From Flagellimonas maritima (GTDB lineage Bacteria; Bacteroidota; Bacteroidia; Flavobacteriales; Flavobacteriaceae): 64,000 nucleotides of DNA. Both the position numbers and the translations under genes were made by a program. The notes below the pieces were generated by a model. That model had not been told where the DNA came from. It did not search any database and saw only the letters and a program-made list of their open reading frames with translations. The DNA is taken from positions 1,979,501-2,043,500 of the forward strand of contig NZ_CP030104.1 of NCBI RefSeq assembly GCF_003269425.1. Reading direction: 5' to 3'. Below, piece after piece: positions 33,043-41,217 of this stretch (the first letter of the stretch is position 1; each line of letters opens with the position of its first letter).

Positions 33043-34917
33043 TTAATTCGAACCTAAAACTCTTTCAAAAATTTGGTTTCTTACATTAGATAAAGAATCA
33101 ATTTTTATATTTGATAAATTCATCATCCTATTTCCAAGTAGGCCCGTATTTGTTCTAGGCCCAGATTCACAATTACATGTAGAAGGATTGAAATACGAAT
33201 CTATTGGACACTCAATTAAGTTTCCACAATTGAACCTATCTATTATGCTGCTAGAATAATTGGTGTTGCCGCAATCACATGTTTCCAATCCATTTTTAAA
33301 ACATCTTTCTAAATAATCACATTCAATAGTCTCAAAATATTGAGGAGACCTGAGGCACTGGCTCAAATCATCAAGCAATTCTTGAGCCTTTGCGTAGTTT
33401 TCATTATCATTAGGGTTTGGCATAATATAAGGACCTAAATTCTTGCCATATAAATCAACATCGGCGAAGGCTCTCGGAGCACAGCCATAATTGGCCTTAT
33501 CGGGGTCAGGAGTTATAATGTTAGGAACCCTATCTCTTAATGCTTTTACTGGACCACCAACATTCCCCTCACCTATTTTAGTGAAATTTTCATAATTATC
33601 TCCTGTATAAGTATAACCAATATATTTATACTCACCAGTCTGAGTATCAATATAAAACTGTGCTTCTGAAGTTATACCACCTTCTTTTTTACTAATCCAA
33701 CCTGTTTTCCCATCTTTTTCGATAAAAGCTTCTTGTTCAATATAATTACCATCTTTATCAATAGATATTTTAGAATGATATTCTCCTTCAGAGGTGTTAA
33801 TTTGAGTTCTTATAACTTTGCCATCAGCTGAAACTATTGTGATTCTATACGTCTTATTTTTTACATCGTTAACTCTAATCGTTAGTGTCCCGTCGCGATC
33901 TCTTTTTTCTCTAATTGTCTTAATAATATTGCCATCTTCGTCCTCGATTTCAGTATCCTTAGTTTGGCCCCTTTTAACATCAGTTTTGTGTTCTTCATCT
34001 ATATCTACCTGGGTGTCTTCTATTAGTTGGTTGAGCTTTGAAACATAAGGGCTTTGAGTACTTATGTATTCATCGTAAAGACAGGACATAGATTGCTCAA
34101 GACGGTTAACTTCACCCTTGAGGTCACTATTATTCATTTCATATTTATCAAATGCTTCCCTAATACACGCCCCCGCTCGGCTGTTATTTTGATTTACTCG
34201 ATTTAAGATTTCGCAAAAGTTGATGTTAGCACGGTTGTCTATCAATTTGGAATTATTGTTTTCCAAAATACCTGAGTCAACTAATAAATTTTTAATTGCT
34301 AACTGTTTATCATTCAACTCATCCAGATTAGTGTTGCACGGGTTCAATCGAGAAATGGATTCCGATAATTCTAACAAATCAATTTTATCATAAACTGCAA
34401 GATTTTTGAAATTTTGCGAAAGATTAGAAAATAGCAGGTGGTTCAGAACCTCGATTTTTGACTTATCAAACAAGTAAAATCTACCTTTATTTAAAACTAA
34501 AGAAGGAAGCTTTGTATTATATTCTTCTTGTTTAATCAATGATTGAACTTTACGTAGCCTTTTAAACAAGATTAACGAATGAACTGAATTTAACTGATTA
34601 TACCTAAAGCCTAAATCAAATAAAACATTACCGAAATTTTGGTTGTGATTCCCTTCCAGTATTTCCAAAATTTTAGTAGTATATTCATCAAGTTGATATA
34701 TTGGAACACTATTTATAAAGTCCAATATCTTGATATTAAGAGCGATATATTCTACTTCATCTGTTGTTGAAAGCTTATTTAATCTGTATAGAAAATTAAC
34801 CTGCTCTTCTATTTCAGAGATTTGAATTCTTCCATATTCATGAACATTTAGTCTAGAACGACATCCAAAACAAAAAAAAATGGCTAGTACAAAACAAATA
34901 ATCCATTTCATTTTCAA
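33043..34917 (-). CDS. Large predicted lipoprotein with DG-repeat and cysteine-rich C-terminus
   Basis: 624 residues. The lipobox ends at Cys19 ('AIFFCFGC'). Residues ~20-290 are helical. From ~300 to ~450 come short beta units, each with Asp-Gly turns ('EDEDGNIIKTIREKRDRDG', 'SADGKVIRTQI', 'DKDGNYIEQEAF', 'EKDGKTGWISK'), somewhat like YD or toxin_wpp-type repeats. The last ~130 residues contain about fifteen cysteines ('CDYLERC', 'CDCGN', 'CPIDSYFNPSTCNCESG'). I do not recognise the family. It stands alone; its downstream border carries nested hairpins. Confidence 0.7.
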   Translation of the reverse strand: MKMKWIICFVLAIFFCFGCRSRLNVHEYGRIQISEIEEQVNFLYRLNKLSTTDEVEYIALNIKILDFINSVPIYQLDEYTTKILEILEGNHNQNFGNVLFDLGFRYNQLNSVHSLILFKRLRKVQSLIKQEEYNTKLPSLVLNKGRFYLFDKSKIEVLNHLLFSNLSQNFKNLAVYDKIDLLELSESISRLNPCNTNLDELNDKQLAIKNLLVDSGILENNNSKLIDNRANINFCEILNRVNQNNSRAGACIREAFDKYEMNNSDLKGEVNRLEQSMSCLYDEYISTQSPYVSKLNQLIEDTQVDIDEEHKTDVKRGQTKDTEIEDEDGNIIKTIREKRDRDGTLTIRVNDVKNKTYRITIVSADGKVIRTQINTSEGEYHSKISIDKDGNYIEQEAFIEKDGKTGWISKKEGGITSEAQFYIDTQTGEYKYIGYTYTGDNYENFTKIGEGNVGGPVKALRDRVPNIITPDPDKANYGCAPRAFADVDLYGKNLGPYIMPNPNDNENYAKAQELLDDLSQCLRSPQYFETIECDYLERCFKNGLETCDCGNTNYSSSIIDRFNCGNLIECPIDSYFNPSTCNCESGPRTNTGLLGNRMMNLSNIKIDSLSNVRNQIFERVLGSN

Positions 34918-35200
34918 AAATTTAATAGAAGATAAACACTTGACATAGAATCAAATCAAAGTATGTGTAATTAGTTTAAAATATTGTACAAATAGTTGGA
35001 TTTCTTATTAAAGTTTGAAAATGTATAAGGCTGAAGTAAAAAATTTATCACTTCCATTTTTTAGGTTGCAAATGAATATAAGAACTATTAAAACATCAAA
35101 TAAAATAGGGAATCCCTCTTATCAGGGGAACCCACCACGATTTTATTTGCCTCATTTAATAGCCCTTATACATTAGAGTGGCATCTAAAAAAGAAATTAA
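34918..35200. other. AT-rich intergenic region with isolated leader hairpin
   Basis: No gene seen. The only distinct feature is the fragment at 35099-35148 (separate entry). The rest is AT-rich with no obvious repeats. Confidence 0.5.
35099..35148 (+). repeat. Third, partial copy of the leader hairpin core
   Basis: GGGAATCCCTCTTATCAGGGG followed by AACCCACCACGAT matches the core of both large leaders (GGGAATCCCCCTTGCCAGGGG followed by AACCCACCGCGAT). The flanks differ: here AAATAAAAT (35099-35107) pairs with ATTTTATTT (35140-35148), while in the large copies AAGATC pairs with GATCTT. Pairing is kept although the bases change. Confidence 0.65.
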
Positions 35201-35392
35201 ATGTTCAATTTAAATTCGAATACAATGCTTAACACTAAAATAACTATAGGTAAAGAAACTTTTGAAATTTACTCCGTAAGAAAAGATGTTAAGCTATATT
35301 TCTGGAATATAGAAAATAGTGAAAAACAATTTACTTCTTCACTAAGTGAATTACACCAAAACTTAGGCAAGGGAACTTGGGCATTGACCTAG
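35201..35392 (+). CDS. Small protein of unknown function
   Basis: 63 residues, or 55 from the second ATG (MLNTKITIGKETFEIYSV). A compact beta/alpha pattern ('TKITIGKETFEIYSVRKDVKLYFWNIE') suggests a real small domain. It begins ~50 bp after the isolated leader hairpin, as topB and ssb follow the long leaders. No family recognised. Confidence 0.45.
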   Translation: MFNLNSNTMLNTKITIGKETFEIYSVRKDVKLYFWNIENSEKQFTSSLSELHQNLGKGTWALT

Positions 35393-35716
35393 GTTTACAT
35401 AAGGAAAAATGTATCATTATCTTTTTCTTATAGCACAAAGACGTCCGACGGACATTTAAGATAATTACAAATTAGGATGTGTACCCACAAAAATTCCAGT
35501 TAGTAGAAATAAAAAATTATCTATTTGGAAATGGAGATTTCCATACAAAATATCAATACAATATGAATGCAAAGGTAAACCCGTAAAATGTTCCCATCAA
35601 AAGACTACGGCATAACCAGGGTCGCGAGCTCCCTCTTTTTATTCCGTTTCCTTTTGAGCCGAAATTTTACCTAGCATTTAGACGTCAGCAAATATTGTTT
35701 AATCTAAAATTTAAAA
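35393..35716. other. Intergenic region, no gene recognised
   Basis: AT-rich 324 bp. A short perfect hairpin TGGAAA-TGGAGA-TTTCCA lies near 35528-35546; 'GACGTCCGACGGACATTT' near 35441 is a small imperfect palindrome. Nothing else stands out. Confidence 0.4.
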
Positions 35717-35962
35717 ATGATGAAAAATCAAATATCAGATTACCAATCGACTGGCACGGAAAACTTGATTCAGCCTTCACCCTTGAGAAAAAATCTATCT
35801 AAACTTCAGATAATTGTTCTGAGGAAATTCAGCCCTGGTTTTAGAAAAATGGAAAAACGCTATGAGCTGCTAGAGAACAATCCAGAATTTTTCTTCAATG
35901 ATGGTGAGGCCGTTTTCACAAAAAAAGAAAAGTACTTTATAAATTTATTAAGTGGGCAATAG
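35717..35962 (+). CDS. Small hypothetical protein
   Basis: 81 residues (MMKNQISDYQSTGTENL...), basic and helical with a phenylalanine-rich patch 'NNPEFFFNDGEAVFTKKEKYF'. No signal peptide, no known family. The stop lies in a short GGGC/GCCC hairpin just before the second large leader. Coding use is plausible but not proven. Confidence 0.45.
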   Translation: MMKNQISDYQSTGTENLIQPSPLRKNLSKLQIIVLRKFSPGFRKMEKRYELLENNPEFFFNDGEAVFTKKEKYFINLLSGQ

Positions 35963-36408
35963 CCCGCTTTTCCCTACTTGCCATCATCTTTCCTCGTTTG
36001 GTCCGGGCGGGCTTATCTACAAAAACGGGTGCGCCTGAGTGGCCGCAGCTGTCGCTTTCGGTGGCGAACGTCCACAAATATTCTTGGTCCGCGCCCGGGT
36101 CTTCCCCTGCGGGGAGAACATTTGTGGACGAACCCGAATCTGTACGGTCCGTGCATTTGTTCCAGGGTGCTTAAGAAAATCGAAGAAGGGAATCATTCCC
36201 CGGGGACGATCGGCCCAAGGGGCTGCCCCGTCATGGTTTTTGTTTCAAAAACGCACGCCGGGGGCATTCTTTGCCATGTGGGGCAAAGACCTTCACTGCG
36301 GGGAACTCCGAAATACAATGTTGGCTTCCCTTTCCCCTTGGAGAAATTATCTACCATCGACGGCAAATATAGCCCGCTGCCCTAACGTGGACGTCAATGT
36401 TTTTTCCG

Positions 36409-36451
36409 AAGATCGGGAATCCCCCTTGCCAGGGGAACCCACCGCGATCTT
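36409..36451 (+). ncRNA. Conserved hairpin core inside leader B
   Basis: AAGATC / GATCTT outer stem around the GGGAATCCC...AGGGGAACCC core, identical to 4258-4300. Role as RNA or folded single-stranded DNA unknown. Confidence 0.5.
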
Positions 36452-36610
36452 AAGATCCGCTCGCAAGCTCACAAAAACCCCTTGTCCACGGGCAGCGTTC
36501 AATTGCCACGGCATCGACGGGGCGACCAATTCCACCAATGGGGGAAGCGCAACGCCCTTGAGGGCTCCCAAACCCATGCGCGGCATGGAAGGGAAAAAAG
36601 ATATAATTAA

Positions 36611-36653
36611 TGCAATATAATATTGCACAGTAATATAGTAATGCTTATATTTA
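36611..36653 (+). promoter_or_regulatory. ssb promoter with palindromic operator TGCAATATAATATTGCA
   Basis: The operator is at 36611-36627 and the TATATTTA -7-like box about 20 bp downstream, identical to the topB promoter block. Sequence identity ends ~16 bp before the ssb ATG. Confidence 0.55.
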
Positions 36654-36682
36654 TATATCAAATAATCATTAAATTTCATAGT

Positions 36683-37048
36683 ATGAGTTCATTAAAAAAC
36701 AGAGTTCAATTAATTGGAAACGTAGGGCAAGCTCCTACAATTACAAACCTTGACGACGGGAAAAAAGTTGCTCGCTTCTCATTTGCTACTAATGAAGGCT
36801 ACAAGGATAAAAAGGGAGAAAAGCATACCGACACCAATTGGCACACAATCGTTGCTTGGGGAAAAAATGCAGATTTTGTGGAAAATTATCTTAAAGAAGG
36901 TCATTTCGTAGCTTTAACTGGTAAACTTAAATCTGGTTCGTACGATACAGATAACGGGGAAAAAAAGTATTATACCGAAGTGGTTGCAAATCATTTTTCT
37001 TTTTTATCTAAGAACCCTAAGGACACCCCTTCCACCGAAGAAGAATAG
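36683..37048 (+). CDS. ssb: Single-stranded DNA-binding protein (element copy)
   Basis: 121 residues from MSSLKNRVQLIGNVGQ; an upstream in-frame ATG in the leader would add unrelated residues. The SSB OB-fold is complete ('VARFSFATNEGYKD', 'DTNWHTIVAWGKNADFVENYLKEGHFVALTGKL'). The C-terminus ends 'TPSTEEE' and lacks the DDxPF recruiting tip. Element-borne ssb genes coat the transferred strand in the recipient. It is preceded by the same leader and promoter as topB, so both are probably expressed at the same stage. Confidence 0.95.
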   Translation: MSSLKNRVQLIGNVGQAPTITNLDDGKKVARFSFATNEGYKDKKGEKHTDTNWHTIVAWGKNADFVENYLKEGHFVALTGKLKSGSYDTDNGEKKYYTEVVANHFSFLSKNPKDTPSTEEE

Positions 37049-37062
37049 CACTTTTTTCTAAT

Positions 37063-37092
37063 AAATCAGGAAGGTAGTCATCTTCCTGATTT
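37063..37092 (+). terminator. Terminator after ssb
   Basis: Perfect 11-bp stem AAATCAGGAAG / CTTCCTGATTT with an 8-base loop, followed by GTCTTGTT. It lies between convergent ssb and the Rep-like gene and may stop transcription from both sides. Confidence 0.75.
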
Positions 37093-37214
37093 GTCTTGTT
37101 ATAATATATCCATATAATATGATGGGTATATCTTTAATAATAAAAACATGATTATGTTACCCAAAAACCGTCCTTTTAAATCCTCTACGAATTCAGCAGC
37201 TTTATTGTTCTCAT

Positions 37215-38339
37215 TTACCTTTTATAACTAGATGCATTAGTTTTCTTACCATAATTAAAAATGATTCCATAGACAAAGCCAGGAACATTCTGAATTCTAT
37301 TATAGTTGGGGGTTCTTTTATCTCCAAAGTATCTATTACCCTTATCATTCATAGCAATAATCATATTATTTATTCTTGAAACAATCGTTTTGTAATCGAA
37401 ATCACAAACGATTTTAAATTTTTGCTTGCTTGAAAGCTCATAGCGCTTTAAAAATTCTATTGACTTTTGTTGTTCTGCTGTCAAGACCATTAAATCCTGG
37501 TCAAATTCCACCTGAATAAAAATACTTCTTATGGGTCGCCCTTTGGTAGTAAAATAGTTATTACCGCTTTTCAAGACCTTAATTCCAGTTTCTTTATTCT
37601 CCGAAATTTCTTTTAACCATTTATTTAACTTCGACCTTAAATTCTTCCAGCCATTAATACCTTTATAGGATGTTTGGACAAATTCCTGGTCCATTATCTG
37701 GAAAATCTGTTGCTGCAACGATTCCTCAGATTTATCTCGTAAATAGCCATAGCCTAAAAGCAAATAAATTTCGTCTTTAGCAAATTCATAAGTATAATTT
37801 TTCAACCTTCGAAACTGCAATAATTTTTCAAAAAGTTTTTTGGTCTGACTTTCCCTGAAATTTACATATGTCTTAGGGTAATATGATATGTATTTGTCGT
37901 ATTCTGGATAACTCTGTTGGAAAAGCTCTTTTACCAATCGATTACCCTGAAAATGTCCTTCTTCCAGTTTATTAATGTAAAATAAAGGGAGTACGTCATC
38001 AATAATGGAAATTTCTAAAGACAGATTTTGGTTAACCTTACATTTTCTAAATAGATTATATACTGAATATAAAGAATCACCTTTTAGATATTTAAAGGTA
38101 ACTTTGGATTTCATCAAATCATCGGTCACTTCTTTATAATGAATTTGTCTAATGCTATCCAGTTTAAGTCCCTTAGCTAAAAAATATGGTTTCAAATCAA
38201 TTGTGAAATCACTTACAATCTCTTTTTGTTTGCTAGTCTTATGCTGCACAAGCATAATAAAATCTTTCTGAAGCGGTGTGAAATCACAATATGCGTCCAC
38301 AAACCGCATTGGCTGAAGCACTCGGTTCGATTTATTCAT
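37215..38339 (-). CDS. Replication initiator-like protein (Rep_3/RepB-type winged helix)
   Basis: 374 residues with two winged-helix-like halves. The start 'RVLQPMRFVDAYCDFTPLQKDFIMLVQHK' and the following 'FTIDLKPYFLAKGLKLDSIRQIHYKEVTDDLMKSKVTFKY' are the pattern of Bacteroidota Rep initiators; the C-terminal half is basic. Such proteins open a plasmid-type origin and let an excised element replicate. No iteron array was recognised nearby, so the origin is not located. The HTH gene and integrase lie directly upstream in the same direction. Confidence 0.75.
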   Translation of the reverse strand: MNKSNRVLQPMRFVDAYCDFTPLQKDFIMLVQHKTSKQKEIVSDFTIDLKPYFLAKGLKLDSIRQIHYKEVTDDLMKSKVTFKYLKGDSLYSVYNLFRKCKVNQNLSLEISIIDDVLPLFYINKLEEGHFQGNRLVKELFQQSYPEYDKYISYYPKTYVNFRESQTKKLFEKLLQFRRLKNYTYEFAKDEIYLLLGYGYLRDKSEESLQQQIFQIMDQEFVQTSYKGINGWKNLRSKLNKWLKEISENKETGIKVLKSGNNYFTTKGRPIRSIFIQVEFDQDLMVLTAEQQKSIEFLKRYELSSKQKFKIVCDFDYKTIVSRINNMIIAMNDKGNRYFGDKRTPNYNRIQNVPGFVYGIIFNYGKKTNASSYKR

Positions 38340-38351
38340 GATATACTTCAG

Positions 38352-38660
38352 TTAATCCTTAGGAAGTTTGGCCAGTTTTGGATTATTCCTGGCTACATTC
38401 AATAATTCTGTCTTGGAATAGAAGATAGATCTTCCAATTTGATAAAAAGGGACTAAGCCCTTTTTTTTCCATAGAATAATGCTTTGTACTGAAACCCCTA
38501 AGAGTTCACAAGCCTCTGATTGAGTTAACCTATCTTCCTCAGGTGTGATGTGCGTTTCACCGATGAGTTCCGTCTTACGGACTCGATCAATTACATTTTC
38601 AACAATTCTTTCCAAGTCCTGCTTAGAAAAAGCATACAATACTGTGTTTTGTTTATCCAT
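38352..38660 (-). CDS. Excisionase-type helix-turn-helix protein
   Basis: 102 residues with a MerR/HTH_17-like winged helix near the C-terminus: 'LTQSEACELLGVSVQSIILWKKKGLVPFYQIGRSIFYSKTELL'. Proteins of this type next to a tyrosine integrase act as recombination directionality factors or regulators of excision in Bacteroidota ICEs. It lies between the integrase and the Rep-like gene, 12 bp before the latter. Confidence 0.82.
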   Translation of the reverse strand: MDKQNTVLYAFSKQDLERIVENVIDRVRKTELIGETHITPEEDRLTQSEACELLGVSVQSIILWKKKGLVPFYQIGRSIFYSKTELLNVARNNPKLAKLPKD

Positions 38661-38703
38661 TGTTCTTGAATTTGACGAGTTAATTAATTATTTGATTTAT
38701 TTC

Positions 38704-39942
38704 TTATTTTTCTATTTTATCCCATGTTCTTGACATTTCATTGGCCTTGAAATCCTCAGCTATTTTTACGTATTTCATAAAGGAAGCTTCGTCCTTATGC
38801 CCTGTTATGTTTTTTACTACCTTATCGCTCATTCCTAAGATTAAGCTATTGGTCACAAAAGTTTTTCTCGCCGTATGACTAGTAATTAGTGCATATTTAG
38901 GTCTGGTCGTATCAATTCGTTTCCTACCAATATATCTGGTTATAGTAATGGGCTCGTTCAATCCAACCTCCTGACAGCATTCTTTTATATACTCATTGAA
39001 TTTCTGGCCAGATAATTTGGGTAATGGTTCATAGATTGTGTTCTTATACCTTGCCAAAATTTCTTTGGCCATTTTGTTTAATGGAATGACGTGATTTGTC
39101 ATTTTTGTTTTTTGTATAGTCAGACTTAGAAATTCACCGCGTACATTCGAAGGCCGTAATTTTCGTAAATCGGAAAAACGAAGGCCTGTAAAACACCCGA
39201 AGCAATATATATCCCTTACGTTCGAAAGTCTTTTGGATTTAAATACATGATGATATAAAACCATCAATTCTTTCATAGTGAGGTAAATGACCTCAATGTC
39301 ATCCTCATTCCTTTTGAATTTTTTAAACTCCAAATTATCATGGTAACCCCTTTCCAGCGACCAGTTCATAAACGTTTTAATAAAGGCAATCAGTTTACTA
39401 TAATAATTGTTCATAGTGCTCCGCTCCAAAAATGCATAATCCCGGAAAGCTTCTAAAAATCTATGATTTATACTTTCAAAACCAAGACCATATCCTACTG
39501 ATTTTTCAAAAGCTTTAATAAACGCTATACACGAGTTGTATTTTTTTATGGTTCCTTTCGCTCTAACAGATTTATGGGTTTCCACGAACTCCTCCAACGA
39601 TTGAAAAAAGTCCTTCTTAATCAGAATGGAAGCTTTGTCTTCAAGACAGTGCTTTATGGCTTCATTCGTGAGTGTTTTTCCATTGATAAGGGAAAGACGG
39701 TATAATTGTTTTATCTTATTTTCTAAATCGTCAAGAACAAGATTGTATTCTAAGTGGTAATTATAGCACTCGTGTTTTAGGTTGGGTTTGATTCTTTGGT
39801 CTTTCCAATCTTTGGGAAGTACTTTTACATCAGGGACACGTTTTCTGACCCTACACGAATTATAGGATACAATTAGACGGATTGGTACCAATCCATCCTT
39901 ATTAATATTCTCATATCTAAGATTGTAAGAAACTTGAAGCAT
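38704..39942 (-). CDS. Tyrosine integrase of the element
   Basis: 412 residues: an N-terminal arm/SAM-like core-binding part ('FFQSLEEFVETHKSVRAKGTIKKYNSCIAFI') and the catalytic domain with Arg255 ('FTGLRFSDL'), His356-x-x-Arg359 ('SHTARKTF'), His382 ('GHKDEAS') and the nucleophile Tyr391 ('FMKYVKI'). This is the phage-integrase type used by Bacteroidota conjugative transposons. Transcription points into the element; the promoter and probably the right attachment site lie in the gap before moaE. Confidence 0.95.
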   Translation of the reverse strand: MLQVSYNLRYENINKDGLVPIRLIVSYNSCRVRKRVPDVKVLPKDWKDQRIKPNLKHECYNYHLEYNLVLDDLENKIKQLYRLSLINGKTLTNEAIKHCLEDKASILIKKDFFQSLEEFVETHKSVRAKGTIKKYNSCIAFIKAFEKSVGYGLGFESINHRFLEAFRDYAFLERSTMNNYYSKLIAFIKTFMNWSLERGYHDNLEFKKFKRNEDDIEVIYLTMKELMVLYHHVFKSKRLSNVRDIYCFGCFTGLRFSDLRKLRPSNVRGEFLSLTIQKTKMTNHVIPLNKMAKEILARYKNTIYEPLPKLSGQKFNEYIKECCQEVGLNEPITITRYIGRKRIDTTRPKYALITSHTARKTFVTNSLILGMSDKVVKNITGHKDEASFMKYVKIAEDFKANEMSRTWDKIEK

Positions 39943-40268
39943 TCAACATGTTTTTTAAACAGAATTAATTTAATTCCTGTTATAAAGGTTGAATAGTCTT
40001 TAAATTGGGGTCAAATTCAGGGTCAGAAAACTGTTTAAATATAACTAAACAAATTTAACATTGCACTGAATTTCTCTTATAAGCCCATTTATCTAATGAT
40101 ATTACGGGTTAAAATGAGCTTTATATTTTTAAATTCAAATTTAAGCCCTGGTAGGGCTACAAAGGTAGGCAGGGTATTTATTTTAGAAGCAAATTCGATT
40201 TTTGCTGTGGCTACAAACCACATTTCTTTTCAACTTTTCTTAACTACCTTAGCAAAAACTCATTCTAT
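39943..40268. other. Element-chromosome junction region (attachment site expected)
   Basis: 326 bp between integrase and moaE. It contains 'GGTCAAATTCAGGGTCAG', a repeated half-site (GGTCAAATTC / GGGTCAGAA) of possible integrase arm-binding type, and AGCCCT-GGT-AGGGCT at about 40144-40158 beside 'GGTAGGCAGGGT'. No tRNA gene is visible. The exact core is unresolved. Confidence 0.4.
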
Positions 40269-40709
40269 ATGGAGCGGAAAGTCAAAAATGTATTTGTAAA
40301 AGGAGCCATAAATCCCAACTTTATAGCAGATTCTATTGCCAAGCATCAATCCAAAACCCAGATAGGGGCCCACGACATTTTTTTGGGACAGGTACGGGCG
40401 GATCAAATGGAAGGTAAAACAGTAAGTGCCATTGAGTATACAGCATATGAAGAAATGGCCAACCTAAAGTTTGATGAAATAAGGGAAAATACATTCTCTA
40501 AATTTGACATTACTTGTATGCATATTTACCATAGTTTGGGGAAAGTGGGTATGGGAGAACTTTGCCTATTTGTATTCGTTTCTTCTCCGCACCGTAAAGT
40601 TGCTTTTGAAGCACTGCACTATGTGGTCGAGGAAATTAAGGCCCATGTACCGGTTTTTGGAAAAGAACTTTTTGAAGATGATTCATACCAGTGGAAAGTA
40701 AATACATAG
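40269..40709 (+). CDS. moaE: Molybdopterin synthase catalytic subunit
   Basis: 146 residues, the normal MoaE length. 'HDIFLGQVRADQMEGKTVSAIEYTAYEEMA' and the C-terminal 'RKVAFEALHYVVEEIKAHVPVFGKELFEDDSYQW' carry the conserved arginine, histidine and lysines of the active site. MoaE with MoaD converts cyclic pyranopterin monophosphate to molybdopterin. It is followed after four bases by moaC, and is the first gene of the chromosome beyond the element, apparently intact. Confidence 0.93.
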   Translation: MERKVKNVFVKGAINPNFIADSIAKHQSKTQIGAHDIFLGQVRADQMEGKTVSAIEYTAYEEMANLKFDEIRENTFSKFDITCMHIYHSLGKVGMGELCLFVFVSSPHRKVAFEALHYVVEEIKAHVPVFGKELFEDDSYQWKVNT

Positions 40710-40713
40710 TTTT

Positions 40714-41142
40714 ATGGTAGATATTACACAGAAGCAAGCTACCCAACGGACGGCCATAGCACAGGCCGTGGTCAAAGTAAGTTCTATGGTTACCATAGAT
40801 GCCATAAAAAAAGATGCTGTTCCCAAAGGAGATGTTTTTTCCATGAGTAGGGCTGCAGGTTTCTTGGGAGTGAAAAAGACTGCTGATTTATTGCCAGATT
40901 GTCACCCTTTGCCCGTTGAACATTGCAGTATCGAATATGAAATAGATGAGCTGGACATTATTATAAAAATTTTGGTAAAGACGTTCTACAAAACAGGCGT
41001 TGAAGTGGAAGCCATGCACGGTGCCAGTGTCGTTGCTTTGAACATGTACGATATGCTCAAGCCCATAGATAAAGGCGTAGAAATCCACAACATAAAACTT
41101 TTAACGAAAACAGGGGGAAAATCCGATATTAAAAGAGCGTAA
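40714..41142 (+). CDS. moaC: Cyclic pyranopterin monophosphate synthase
   Basis: 142 residues, a little shorter than typical because it starts directly at 'MVDITQKQATQRTAIAQ'. Conserved 'KKTADLLPDCHPLPVEHCSI' and 'GVEVEAMHGASVVALNMYDMLKPID' (the D-M-x-K active-site motif) are present. With MoaA, MoaC makes the pyranopterin precursor that MoaE/MoaD use. It forms an operon with moaE. Confidence 0.93.
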   Translation: MVDITQKQATQRTAIAQAVVKVSSMVTIDAIKKDAVPKGDVFSMSRAAGFLGVKKTADLLPDCHPLPVEHCSIEYEIDELDIIIKILVKTFYKTGVEVEAMHGASVVALNMYDMLKPIDKGVEIHNIKLLTKTGGKSDIKRA

Positions 41143-41217
41143 CTTTTTCTTTAAAAACTTCGCTATCAAATGTTTTTTATTTTAATTTTAGATTGATTAG
41201 GTAATAATCCAAAAAAA

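Larger units (their letters stand above)
35995..36666 (+). repeat. ~670-bp GC-rich structured leader, copy B (upstream of ssb)
   Basis: Second copy of 3844-4519, most different in the first 130 bp and nearly identical from 36200 to the end. GATCTTAAGATC and the CCATGC-GCG-GCATGG hairpin are kept; GCTCGCGAGC has changed to GCTCGCAAGC. The 193-codon frame starting at 36039 is not taken as coding (see copy A). Confidence 0.85.
1..40200. mobile_element. Integrated conjugative element, right-hand part (left end outside window)
   Basis: The segment contains a tyrosine integrase, an excisionase-type HTH gene, a Rep-like initiator, ssb, topB, parA and cargo (RHS toxin locus, polymerase operon, small-gene array, solitary methyltransferase). 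It stops beside ordinary chromosomal genes starting with moaE at 40269. The integrase is the last element gene, so the right junction is inferred to lie between 39943 and 40268; the exact att core cannot be fixed because the left end is not in view. The identification as an ICE rather than an integrated plasmid is inference. Confidence 0.75.

Noticed and set aside
40096..40299. 67-codon frame before moaE and a possible tRNA-type attachment target
   Set aside because: The frame overlaps moaE out of phase; no cloverleaf or CCA-type end could be drawn in 39943-40268.
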